Shown here: positions 25,746 to 38,618 of the stretch, piece by piece | How positions within the stretch are numbered: position 1 is the first letter of the stretch | Layout of the letters: each line of letters begins with the position of its first letter | From: Hippophae tibetana | Taxonomy: Eukaryota > Streptophyta > Magnoliopsida > Rosales > Elaeagnaceae | Length of the DNA: 64,000 bases | Reading direction: 5' to 3' | Assembly (NCBI GenBank): GCA_037013495.1 | Contig: CM072801.1 | Coordinates: forward strand, 107,267,816 to 107,331,815 | The notes under the pieces: model-generated | The model's database searches: none | What the model was told of the DNA's origin: nothing | The model's input: the letters and a program-made list of their open reading frames with translations, nothing else | Translations under genes and position numbers: made by a program

Positions 25746-27033
25746 TTATTCAGGATCAAAGATTGGTTGAACACCGAAAACAAAGAACAGGAAAATGATA
25801 CAGTGAATTAAAAGAAAAGTACGAAATGAAATGCAAATAAAAAAATAATGACAACAAAATCTAAAGAAAACAAAAGACTTGTAGAAATATTTGTTTCTTT
25901 CATTGTTATTTGGACCAAAAGAATGCAAAAAACAAAAAAATGGAAACCTTTAGTAAATCTAATATATTAAGATTGATATTCTATATTGGGCAACCAAGGC
26001 TTCGATACCAAATGAAACGGATCTTTTATGCTGACCATTTTGGAAACCATGAACTCAAAGGTATGAGAAAGATTGAATTGCTAAGAACATGGTTAATATA
26101 ATCAATTTTGAACAATTAAGAACACGATTAGAAAACCACGCAAAAATGTGCGACCAAACTATAAGACGTCGGAAAGTAGTGTAAGTGATGAAATTTGGGT
26201 TTTAAAAAGTGGATAAAATAACTATTTTTTCCTTTACGTTTTTACAAATTAAAATCAATTTAGATTTGATATTTTATAATGGTCGTTTTGATGTATGACT
26301 TAAGAGTTATAACAGTCTAAAGTTGGAACCTCAATAAATAATTTTTTTTAAAATTACGAACTCCAGAAATTTGTTGTTTTTTATTCAGGATCAAAGATTG
26401 GTTGAACACCGAAAATAAAGAACATGAAAATGATACATTGAATTAAAAGAAAAGTACGAAATGAAATGCAAATAAGAAAATAATGACAACAAAATTTAAA
26501 GAAAACAAAAGACTTGTAGAAATATTTGTTTCCTTAATTATGATTTGGATGAAAAGAATGCAAAAAACAATAAAATGGAAAACTTTATTAAATAAAAAAT
26601 TCAAAAAATAGATATATTAAGATAGATATTCTATTTTGGGCAACCAAGGCTTCGATACCAAATGACACGGATCTTTTATGCGGACCATTTTGGAAACCAT
26701 GAACTCAAAGTAATGAGAAAGATTGAATTTGTAAGAACATGGTTAATATAATCAAATTTGAACAATTAAGAACACGATTAGAAAACCACGCAAAATGTGA
26801 GACCAAACTATTAGACATCAGAAAATATTGTAAGCGATGGAATTTGGGTTCTAAAAAGTGGACAACTGAACTATTTTATACTTTATTTTTTTGCAAATTG
26901 AAATGAGTTTAGATTTGATATTTTATAATAGTCCTTTTGATGTATGACTTAAAAGTTATAACAGTTTAAAGTTGGAACCTCAATACATTATTTCTTTTTT
27001 TTAAATTACGAACTCCAAAAATTTTGTTGTTTT

Positions 27034-29613
27034 TAATTCAGGATCAAAGATTGGTTGAACACCGAAAACAAAGAACAGGAAAATGATACAGTGAATTAAA
27101 AGAAAAGTACGAAATGAAATGCAAATAAGAAAATAATGACAACAAAATCTAAAGAAAACAAAAGACTTGTAGAAATATTTGTTTCTTTCATTATTATTTG
27201 GACCAAAAGAATGCAAAAAACAAATAAATGCAAACCATTAGTAAATCTAATATATTAAGATAGATATTCTATATTGGGCAACCAAGGCTTCGATACCAAA
27301 TGATACGGATACTTTATGCGATGAATTTTGGAAACCATGAACTCAACGGTATGAGAAAGATTGAATTTCTAAGAACATGGTTAAGATAATCAAATTTGAA
27401 CAATTAAGAACACGATTAGAAAACCACGCAAAAATGTGCGACCAAACTATAACACGTCAGAAAGTAGTGTACGCGATGAAATTTGGGTTTTAAAAAGTGG
27501 ATAAAATAAATATTTTTTCCTTTTAGTTTTTGCAAATTAAAATCAATTTAGATTTGATATTTTGTAATGGTCATTTTGATGTATGACTTAAAAGTTATAA
27601 CAGTCTAAAGTTGGAAACTCAATAAATAATTTTTTTTTTAAATTACGAACTCGAGAAATTTTGTTTTTTTTTATTCAGGATCAAAGATTGGATGAACACC
27701 GAAAATAAAGAACATGAAAATGATACATTGAATTAAAAGAAAAGTACGAAATGAAATGCAAATAAGAAAATAATGACAACAAAATCTAAAGAAAACAAAA
27801 GACTTGTAGAAATATTTGTTTCCTTAATTATGATTTGGACGAAAAGAATGCAAAAAACAATAAAATGGAAAACTTTATTAAATCAAAAATTCAAAAAATA
27901 GATATATTAAGATAGATATTCTATTTTGGGCAACCAAGGCTTTGATACCAAATGACACGGATCTTTTATGCGGACCATTTTGGAAACCATGAACTCAAAG
28001 TAATGAGAAAGATTGAATTTGTAAGAACATGGTTAATATAATCAAATTTGAACAATTAAGAACACGATTAGAAAACCACGCAAAATGTGAGACCAAACTA
28101 TTAGACATCAGAAAATATTGTAAGCGATGGAATTTGGGTTCTAAAAAGTGGACAACTGAACTATTTTATACTTTATTTTTTTGCAAATTGAAATGAGTTT
28201 AGATTTGATATTTTATAATAGTCCTTTTGATGTATGACTTAAAAGTTATAACAGTTTAAAGTTGGAACCTCAATACATTATTTCTTTTTTTTAAATTACG
28301 AACTCCAAAAATTTTGTTGTTTTTAATTCAGGATCAAAGATTGGTTGAACACCGAAAACAAAGAACAGGAAAATGATACAGTGAATTAAAAGAAAAGTAC
28401 GAAATGAAATGCAAATAAGAAAATAATGACAACAAAATCTAAAGAAAACAAAAGACTTGTAGAAATATTTGTTTCTTTCATTATTATTTGGACCAAAAGA
28501 ATGCAAAAAACAAATAAATGCAAACCATTAGTAAATCTAATATATTAAGATAGATATTCTATATTGGGCAACCAAGGCTTCGATACCAAATGATACGGAT
28601 ACTTTATGCGATGAATTTTGGAAACCATGAACTCAAAGGTATGAGAAAGATTGAATTTCTAAGAACATGGTTAAGATAATCAAATTTGAACAATTAAGAA
28701 CACGATTAGAAAACCACGCAAAAATGTGCGACCAAACTATAACACGTCAGAAAGTAGTGTACGCGATGAAATTTGGGTTTTAAAAAGTGGATAAAATAAA
28801 TATTTTTTCCTTTAAGTTTTTGCAAATTAAAATCAATTTAGATTTGATATTTTGTAATGGTCATTTTGATGTATGACTTAAAAGTTATAACAGTCTAAAG
28901 TTGGAAACTCAATAAATAATTTTTTTTTAAAATTACGAACTCGAGAAATTTTGTTTTTTTTTATTCAGGATCAAAGATTGGATGAACACCGAAAATAAAG
29001 AACATGAAAATGATACATTGAATTAAAAGAAAAGTACGAAATGAAATGCAAATAAGAAAATAATGACAACAAAATCTAAAGAAAACAAAAGACTTGTAGA
29101 AATATTTGTTTCCTTAATTATGATTTGGACGAAAAGAATGCAAAAAACAATAAAATGGAAAACTTTATTAAATCAAAAATTCAAAAAATAGATATATTAA
29201 GATAGATATTCTATTTTGGGCAACCAAGGCTTCGATACCAAATGATACGGATCTTTTATGCGGACCATTTTGGAAACCAGGAACTCAAAGGAATGAGAAA
29301 GATTGAATTGCTAAGAACATGGTTAATATAATCAAATTTGATCAATTAAGAACACGATTAGAAAACCACGCAAAATGTGAGACCAAACTATTAGACGTGA
29401 GAAAATATTGTAAGCGATGGAATTTAGGTTCTAAAAAGTGGAAAACTGAACTATTTTTTACTTTATGTTTTTGCAAATTGAAATGAGTTTAGATTTGATA
29501 TTTTGTAATAGTCCTTTTGATGTATGACTTAAAAGTTATAACAGTTTAAAGTTGGAACCTCAATACATAATTTCTTTTTTTTAAATTACGAAATCCAAAA
29601 ATTTTGTTGTTTT
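27034..29613. repeat. Tandem D-B dimers (two copies, 1,290 bp each)
   Basis: Monomers 43-44 and 45-46 form two consecutive dimers of a type D monomer (TACTTTATGCGATGAA, TTAAGATAATC, GTGTACGCG) and a B monomer with GATTGGATGAACACC. Both D monomers carry TTTTTAATTCAGG at the start instead of TTTTTTATTCAGG. The dimers are nested within super-HOR copy 1, so array growth happened at dimer scale before the larger duplication. Confidence 0.88.
27671..28323. repeat. Type B satellite monomer (653 bp), exemplar
   Basis: Type B aligns to type A along its whole length but is about 17 bp longer. Most of the difference is an extra A-rich segment, AAAAATTCAAAAAATAG, just before ATATATTAAG. Other diagnostic states are CATTGAATT, GGACGAAAAG, ATGCGGACC, GTGAGACC with one A fewer in the preceding run (which breaks the CGCA/TGCG dyad of type A), GCAAATTGAAATGAG, and TAATAGTCC in the tail. 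Because the differences extend through the whole unit, A and B are long-separated lineages now interspersed in multimers, not one monomer with a recent indel. Confidence 0.92.
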
Positions 29614-32173
29614 TTATTCAGGATCAAAGATTGGTTGAACACCGAAAACAAAGAACAGGAAAATGATACAGTGAATTAAAAGAAAAGTACGAAATGAAAT
29701 GCAAATAAGAAAATAATGACAACAAAATCTAAAGAAAACAAAAGACTTGTAGAAATATTTGTTTCTTTCATTATTATTTGGACCAAAAGAATGCAAAAAT
29801 CAAATAAATGGAAACCTTTAGTAAATCATATATTAAGATAGATATTCTATATTGGGCAACCAAGGCTTCAATACCAAATGATACGGATCTTTTATGCTGA
29901 CCATTTTCGAAACCATGAACTCAAAGGTATGAGAAAGATTGAATTGCTAAGAACATGGTTAATATAATCAAATTTGAACAGTTAAGAACACGATTAGAAA
30001 ACCACGCAAAAATGTGCGACCAATCTATAAGACGTCGGAAAGTAGTGTAAGCGATGAAATTTCGGTTTTAAAAAGTAGATAAAATAACTATTTTTTCCTT
30101 TACGTTTTTGCAAATTAAAATCAATTTAGATTTGATATTTTATAATGGTCATTTTGATGTATGACTTAAAAGTTATAACAGTCTAAAGTTGGAACCTCAA
30201 TAAATAATTTTTTTTTAAATTACGAACTCCAGAAATTTTGTTGTTTTTTATTCAGGATCAAAGATTGGTTGAACACCGAAAACAAAGAACAGGAAAATGA
30301 TACAGTGAATTAAAAGAAAAGTATGAAATGAAATGCAAATAAGAAAATAATGACAACAAAATATAAAGAAAACAAAAGTCTTGTAGAAATATTTGTTTCT
30401 TTAATTGTTATTTGGACCAAAAGAATGCAAAAAACAATAAAATGGAAAACTTTAGTAAATCTAACATATTAAGATAGATATTCTATATTGGGCAACCAAG
30501 GCTTCGATACCAAATGATACGGATCTTTTATGCTGACCATTTTGGAAACCATGAACTCAAAGGCATGAGAAAGATTGAATTGCTAAGAACATGGTTAATA
30601 TAATCAAATTTGAACAAGTAAGAACACGATCAGAAAACCACGCAAAAATGTGCGACCAAACTATAAGACGTCGGAAAGTAGTGTAAGCGATGAAATTTCG
30701 GTTTTAAAAAGTAGATAAAATAACTATTTTTTCCTTTAAGTTTTTGCAAATTAAAATCAATTTAGATTTGATATTTTATAATGGTCATTTTGATGTATGA
30801 CTTAAAAGTTATAACAGTCTAAAGTTGGAACCTCAATAAATAATTTTTTTTTAAATTACGAACTACAGAAATTTTGTTGTTTTTTATTCAGGATCAAAGA
30901 TTGGTTGAACACCGAAAACAAAGAACATGAAAATGATACATTGAATTAAAAGAAAAGTATGAAATGAAATGCAAATAAGAAAATAATGACAACAAAGTCA
31001 AAAGAAAACAAAAGACTTGTAGAAATATTTGTTTCTTTAATTATTATTTGGACGAAAAGAATGCAAAAAACAATAAAATGGAAAACTTTATTAAATCAAA
31101 AATTCAAAAAATAGATATATTAAGATAGATATTCTATTTTGGGCAACCAAGGCTTCGATACCAAATGATACGGATCTTTTATGCGGACCATTTTGCAAAC
31201 CATGAACTCAAAGGAATGAGAAAGATTGAATTGCTAAGAACATGGTTAATATAATGAAATTTGAACATTTAAGAACACGATTAGAAAACCACGCAAAATG
31301 TGAGACCAAACTATTAGACATCGGAAAGTATTGTAAGCGATGGAATTTGGGTTCTAAAAAGTGGACAACTCGACTATTTTTTACTTTATGTTTTTGCAAA
31401 TTGAAATGAGTTTAGATTTGATATTTTATAATAGCCCTTTTGATGTATGACTTAAAAGTTATAACAGTTTAAAGTTGGAACCTCAATACATAATTTCTTT
31501 TTTTTAAATTACGAACTCCAAAAATTTTGATGTTTTTTATTCAGGATCAAAGATTGGTTGAACGCCGAAAACAAAGAACAGGAAAATGATACAGTGAATT
31601 AAAAGAAAAGTACGAAATGAAATGCAAATAAGAAAATAATGACAACAAAATCTAAAGAAAACAAAAGACTTGTAGAAATATTTGTTTCTTTTGATGTTAT
31701 TTGGACCAAAAGAATGCAAAAAACAAATAAATGCAAACCATTAGTAAATCTAATATATTAAGATAGATATTCTATATTGGGCAACCAAGGCTTCGATACC
31801 AAATGATACGGATCTTTTATGCTGACCATTTTGGAAACCATGAACTCAAAGGTATGAGAAAGATTGAATTGCTAAGAACATGGTTAATATAATCAATTTT
31901 GAACAATTAAGAACACGATTAGAAAACCACGCAAAAATGTGCGACCAAACTATAACACGTTAGAAAGTAGTGTAAATGATGAAATTTGGGTTTTAAAAAG
32001 TGAATAAAATAACTATTTTTTCCTTTAAGTTTTTGCAAATTAAAATCAATTTATATTTGATATTTTGTAATGGTCAATTATATGTATGACTTAAAAGTTA
32101 TAACAGTCTAAAGTTGGAAACTCAATAAATAATTTTTTTTTTAAATTACGAACTCGAGAAATTTTGTTTTTTG

Positions 32174-32824
32174 TTATTCAGGATCAAAGATTGGATGAAC
32201 ACCGAAAATAAAGAACATGAAAATGATACATTGAATTAAAAGAAAAGTACGAAATGAAATGCAAATAAGAAAATAATGACAACAAAATCTAAAGAAAACA
32301 AAACACTTGTAGAAATATTTGTTTCCTTAATTATGATTTGAACGAAAAGAATGCAAAAAACAATAAAATGGAAAACTTTATTAAATCAAAAATTCAAAAA
32401 ATAGATATATTAAGATAGATATTCTATTTTGGGCAACCAAGGCTTCGATACCAAATGATACGGATCTTTTATGCGGACCATTTTGGAAACCATGATTCAA
32501 AGGAATGAGAAAGATTGAATTGCTAAGAACATGGTTAATATAATCAAATTTGAACAATTAAGAACACGAATAGAAAACCACGCAACAATGTGCGACCAAA
32601 CTATAAAACGTCGGAAAGTAGTGTAAGCGATGAAATTTGGGTTTTAAAAAGTGGATAAAATAACTATTTTTTCCTTTACGTTTTTGCAAATTAAAATCAA
32701 TTTAGATTTGATATTTTATAATGGTCGTTTTCATGTATGACTTAAAAGTTATAACAGTCTAAAGTTGGAACCTCAATAAATAATTTTGTTTTTAAATTAC
32801 GAACTCCAGAAATTTTGTTGTTTT
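32174..32824. repeat. B-to-A hybrid monomer (651 bp), copy 2
   Basis: This copy of the hybrid sits 7,079 bp downstream of the first. It has the same insertion, the same CCATGATTCAAAGG front and CACGCAACAATG junction region, and an A-type tail. One extra change is visible near 32,340, GATTTGAACGAAAAG instead of GATTTGGACGAAAAG. Confidence 0.86.
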
Positions 32825-34112
32825 TTATTCAGGATCAAAGATTGGTTGAACACCGAAAACAAAGAACAGGAAAATGATACAGTGAATTAAAAGAAAAGTA
32901 CGAAATGAAATGCAAATAAAAAAATAATGACAACAAAATCTAAAGAAAACAAAAGACTTGTAGAAATATTTGTTTCTTTCATTGTTATTTGGACCAAAAG
33001 AATGCAAAAAACAAAAAAATGGAAACCTTTAGTAAATCTAATATATTAAGATTGATATTCTATATTGGGCAACCAAGGCTTCGATACCAAATGAAACGGA
33101 TCTTTTATGCTGACCATTTTGGAAACCATGAACTCAAAGGTATGAGAAAGATTGAATTGCTAAGAACATGGTTAATATAATCAATTTTGAACAATTAAGA
33201 ACACGATTAGAAAACCACGCAAAAATGTGCGACCAAACTATAAGACGTCGGAAAGTAGTGTAAGTGATGAAATTTGGGTTTTAAAAAGTGGATAAAATAA
33301 CTATTTTTTCCTTTACGTTTTTACAAATTAAAATCAATTTAGATTTGATATTTTATAATGGTCGTTTTGATGTATGACTTAAGAGTTATAACAGTCTAAA
33401 GTTGGAACCTCAATAAATAATTTTTTTTAAAATTACGAACTCCAGAAATTTGTTGTTTTTTATTCAGGATCAAAGATTGGTTGAACACCGAAAATAAAGA
33501 ACATGAAAATGATACATTGAATTAAAAGAAAAGTACCAAATGAAATGCAAATAAGAAAATAATGACAACAAAATTTAAAGAAAACAAAAGACTTGTAGAA
33601 ATATTTGTTTCCTTAATTATGATTTGGATGAAAAGAATGCAAAAAACAATAAAATGGAAAACTTTATTAAATAAAAAATTCAAAAAATAGATATATTAAG
33701 ATAGATATTCTATTTTGGGCAACCAAGGCTTCGATACCAAATGACACGGATCTTTTATGCGGACCATTTTGGAAACCATGAACTCAAAGTAATGAGAAAG
33801 ATTGAATTTGTAAGAACATGGTTAATATAATCAAATTTGAACAATTAAGAACACGATTAGAAAACCACGCAAAATGTGAGACCAAACTATTAGACATCAG
33901 AAAATATTGTAAGCGATGGAATTTGGGTTCTAAAAAGTGGACAACTGAACTATTTTATACTTTATTTTTTTGCAAATTGAAATGAGTTTAGATTTGATAT
34001 TTTATAATAGTCCTTTTGATGTATGACTTAAAAGTTATAACAGTTTAAAGTTGGAACCTCAATACATTATTTCTTTTTTTTAAATTACGAACTCCAAAAA
34101 TTTTGTTGTTTT

Positions 34113-37100
34113 TAATTCAGGATCAAAGATTGGTTGAACACCGAAAACAAAGAACAGGAAAATGATACAGTGAATTAAAAGAAAAGTACGAAATGAAATG
34201 CAAATAAGAAAATAATGACAACAAAATCTAAAGAAAACAAAAGACTTGTAGAAATATTTGTTTCTTTCATTATTATTTGGACCAAAAGAATGCAAAAAAC
34301 AAATAAATGCAAACCATTAGTAAATCTAATATATTAAGATAGATATTCTATATTGGGCAACCAAGGCTTCGATACCAAATGATACGGATACTTTATGCGA
34401 TGAATTTTGGAAACCATGAACTCAACGGTATGAGAAAGATTGAATTTCTAAGAACATGGTTAAGATAATCAAATTTGAACAATTAAGAACACGATTAGAA
34501 AACCACGCAAAAATGTGCGACCAAACTATAACACGTCAGAAAGTAGTGTACGCGATGAAATTTGGGTTTTAAAAAGTGGATAAAATAAATATTTTTTCCT
34601 TTTAGTTTTTGCAAATTAAAATCAATTTAGATTTGATATTTTGTAATGGTCATTTTGATGTATGACTTAAAAGTTATAACAGTCTAAAGTTGGAAACTCA
34701 ATAAATAATTTTTTTTTAAAATTACGAACTCGAGAAATTTTGTTTTTTTTTATTCAGGATCAAAGATTGGATGAACACCGAAAATAAAGAACATGAAAAT
34801 GATACATTGAATTAAAAGAAAAGTACGAAATGAAATGCAAATAAGAAAATAATGACAACAAAATCTAAAGAAAACAAAAGACTTGTAGAAATATTTGTTT
34901 CCTTAATTATGATTTGGACGAAAAGAATGCAAAAAACAATAAAATGGAAAACTTTATTAAATCAAAAATTCAAAAAATAGATATATTAAGATAGATATTC
35001 TATTTTGGGCAACCAAGGCTTTGATACCAAATGACACGGATCTTTTATGCGGACCATTTTGGAAACCATGAACTCAAAGTAATGAGAAAGATTGAATTTG
35101 TAAGAACATGGTTAATATAATCAAATTTGAACAATTAAGAACACGATTAGAAAACCACGCAAAATGTGAGACCAAACTATTAGACATCAGAAAATATTGT
35201 AAGCGTTGGAATTTGGGTTCTAAAAAGTGGACAACTGAACTATTTTATACTTTATTTTTTTGCAAATTGAAATGAGTTTAGATTTGATATTTTATAATAG
35301 TCCTTTTGATGTATGACTTAAAAGTTATAACAGTTTAAAGTTGGAACCTCAATACATTATTTCTTTTTTTTAAATTACGAACTCCAAAAATTTTGTTGTT
35401 TTTAATTCAGGATCAAAGATTGGTTGAACACCGAAAACAAAGAACAGGAAAATGATACAGTGAATTAAAAGAAAAGTACGAAATGAAATGCAAATAAGAA
35501 AATAATGACAACAAAATCTAAAGAAAACAAAAGACTTGTAGAAATATTTGTTTCTTTCATTATTATTTGGACCAAAAGAATGCAAAAAACAAATAAATGC
35601 AAACCATTAGTAAATCTAATATATTAAGATAGATATTCTATATTGGGCAACCAAGGCTTCGATACCAAATGATACGGATACTTTATGCGATGAATTTTGG
35701 AAACCATGAACTCAAAGGTATGAGAAAGATTGAATTTCTAAGAACATGGTTAAGATAATCAAATTTGAACAATTAAGAACACGATTAGAAAACCACGCAA
35801 AAATGTGCGACCAAACTATAACACGTCAGAAAGTAGTGTACGCGATGAAATTTGGGTTTTAAAAAGTGGATAAAATAAATATTTTTTCCTTTAAGTTTTT
35901 GCAAATTAAATTCAATTTAGATTTGATATTTTGTAATGGTCATTTTGATGTATGACTTAAAAGTTATAACAGTCTAAAGTTGGAAACTCAATAAATAATT
36001 TTTTTTTAAAATTACGAACTCGAGAAATTTTGTTTTTTTTTATTCAGGATCAAAGATTGGATGAACACCGAAAATAAAGAACATGAAAATGATACATTGA
36101 ATTAAAAGAAAAGTACGAAATGAAATGCAAATAAGAAAATAATGACAACAAAATCTAAAGAAAACAAAAGACTTGTAGAAATATTTGTTTCCTTAATTAT
36201 GATTTGGACGAAAAGAATGCAAAAAACAATAAAATGGAAAACTTTATTAAATCAAAAATTCAAAAAATAGATATATTAAGATAGATATTCTATTTTGGGC
36301 AACCAAGGCTTCGATACCAAATGATACGGATCTTTTATGCGGACCATTTTGGAAACCAGGAACTCAAAGGAATGAGAAAGATTGAATTGCTAAGAACATG
36401 GTTAATATAATCAAATTTGATCAATTAAGAACACGATTAGAAAACCACGCAAAATGTGAGACCAAACTATTAGACGTGAGAAAATATTGTAAGCGATGGA
36501 ATTTAGGTTCTAAAAAGTGGAAAACTGAACTATTTTTTACTTTATGTTTTTGCAAATTGAAATGAGTTTAGATTTGATATTTTGTAATAGTCCTTTTGAT
36601 GTATGACTTAAAAGTTATAACAGTTTAAAGTTGGAACCTCAATACATTATTTCTTTTTTTTAAATTACGAACTCCAAAAATTTTGTTGTTTTTAATTCAG
36701 GATCAAAGATTGGTTGAACACCGAAAACAAAGAACAGGAAAATGATACAGTGAATTAAAAGAAAAGTACGAAATGAAATGCAAATAAGAAAATAATGACA
36801 ACAAAATCTAAAGAAAACAAAAGACTTGTAGAAATATTTGTTTCTTTCATTATTATTTGGACCAAAAGAATGCAAAAAACAAATAAATGCAAACCATTAG
36901 TAAATCTAATATATTAAGATAGATATTCTATATTGGGCAACCAAGGCTTCGATACCAAATGATACGGATACTTTATGCGATGAATTTTGGAAACCATGAA
37001 CTCAAAGGTATGAGAAAGATTGAATTTCTAAGAACATGGTTAAGATAATCAAATTTGAACAATTAAGAACACGATTAGAAAACCACGCAAAAATGTGCGA

Positions 37101-37982
37101 CCAAACTATAACACGTCAGAAAGTAGTGTACGCGATGAAATTTGGGTTTTAAAAAGTGGATAAAATAAATATTTTTTCCTTTAAGTTTTTGCAAATTAAA
37201 TTCAATTTAGATTTGATATTTTGTAATGGTCATTTTGATGTATGACTTAAAAGTTATAACAGTCTAAAGTTGGAAACTCAATAAATAATTTTTTTTTAAA
37301 ATTACGAACTCGAGAAATTTTGTTTTTTTTTATTCAGGATCAAAGATTGGATGAACACCGAAAATAAAGAACATGAAAATGATACATTGAATTAAAAGAA
37401 AAGTACGAAATGAAATGCAAATAAGAAAATAATGACAACAAAATCTAAAGAAAACAAAAGACTTGTAGAAATATTTGTTTCCTTAATTATGATTTGGACG
37501 AAAAGAATGCAAAAAACAATAAAATGGAAAACTTTATTAAATCAAAAATTCAAAAAATAGATATATTAAGATAGATATTCTATTTTGGGCAACCAAGGCT
37601 TCGATACCAAATGATACGGATCTTTTATGCGGACCATTTTGGAAACCAGGAACTCAAAGGAATGAGAAAGATTGAATTGCTAAGAACATGGTTAATATAA
37701 TCAAATTTGATCAATTAAGAACACGATTAGAAAACCACGCAAAATGTGAGACCAAACTATTAGACGTGAGAAAATATTGTAAGCGATGGAATTTAGGTTC
37801 TAAAAAGTGGAAAACTGAACTATTTTTTACTTTATGTTTTTGCAAATTGAAATGAGTTTAGATTTGATATTTTGTAATAGTCCTTTTGATGTATGACTTA
37901 AAAGTTATAACAGTTTAAAGTTGGAACCTCAATACATAATTTCTTTTTTTTAAATTACGAAATCCAAAAATTTTGTTGTTTT
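34113..37982. repeat. Tandem D-B dimers (three copies, 1,290 bp each)
   Basis: Monomers 54-59 are three consecutive copies of the D-B dimer. The second and third (35,403 and 36,693) share AAATTCAATTTAG at about 35,910 and 37,200, where the other copies read AAAATCAATTTAG, and GACGTGAG at about 36,476 and 37,766. This identifies 36,693-37,982 as a duplicate of 35,403-36,692 made after that substitution. Confidence 0.9.
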
Positions 37983-38618
37983 TTATTCAGGATCAAAGAT
38001 TGGTTGAACACCGAAAACAAAGAACAGGAAAATGATACAGTGAATTAAAAGAAAAGTATGAAATGAAATGCAAATAAGAAAATAATGACAACAAAATATA
38101 AAGAAAACAAAAGTCTTGTAGAAATATTTGTTTCTTTAATTGTTATTTGGACCAAAAGAATGCAAAAAACAATAAAATGGAAAACTTTAGTAAATCTAAC
38201 ATATTAAGATAGATATTCTATATTGGGCAACCAAGGCTTCGATACCAAATGATACGGATCTTTTATGCTGACCATTTTGGAAACCATGAACTCAAAGGCA
38301 TGAGAAAGATTGAATTGCTAAGAACATGGTTAATATAATCAAATTTGAACAAGTAAGAACACGATCAGAAAACCACGCAAAAATGTGCGACCAAACTATA
38401 AGACGTCGGAAAGTAGTGTAAGCGATGAAATTTCGGTTTTAAAAAGTAGATAAAATAACTATTTTTTCCTTTAAGTTTTTGCAAATTAAAATCAATTTAG
38501 ATTTGATATTTTATAATGGTCATTTTGATGTATGACTTAAAAGTTATAACAGTCTAAAGTTGGAACCTCAATAAATAATTTTTTTTTAAATTACGAACTA
38601 CAGAAATTTTGTTGTTTT
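37983..38618. repeat. Fusion monomer from unequal exchange (monomers 47/48)
   Basis: The sequence leading into this monomer is of the ACGAAATCC kind that precedes monomer 47, but the body has AGTATGAAATG, AAAATATAAAG, AAGTCTTG and CTAACATATT, the states of monomer 48. Comparison with 29,614-30,883 shows that one monomer length has been lost. The exchange must lie in the stretch identical between 47 and 48, about 37,975-38,057. Confidence 0.85.

Larger units (their letters stand above)
23805..30883. repeat. Super-HOR copy 1, 11 monomers, 7,079 bp
   Basis: Monomers 38-48 in order B, A, B/A hybrid, A, B, A, B, A, B, A, A. The same series follows from 30,884, with offset 7,079 bp at several independent points (for example 25,746 to 32,825 and 28,324 to 35,403). 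Shared private variants include TAATAGCCC at the end of monomers 38 and 49, GTCAATTATATG in the tails of 39 and 50, CTCAACGGTATG in 43 and 54, GGCTTTGATACC in 44 and 55, and GACGTGAG in 46 and 57. The front of monomer 39 differs from 50 and instead resembles 41 (AAATAAAAAAATAATG, GATTGATATTC), which looks like local gene conversion. Confidence 0.9.
30884..38618. repeat. Super-HOR copy 2, 12 monomers, 7,735 bp
   Basis: Monomers 49-60 repeat monomers 38-48 with two structural edits. The dimer at 35,403-36,692 is duplicated as 36,693-37,982 (1,290 bp). The monomers matching 47 and 48 are fused into a single monomer at 37,983. The net gain is one monomer, which accounts for 7,735 versus 7,079 bp. 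Point differences from copy 1 that I noticed are few, for example AGTACCAAATG at about 33,534 versus AGTACGAAATG at about 26,456, and AAGCGTTGG versus AAGCGATGG in monomer 55 versus 44. Confidence 0.9.
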
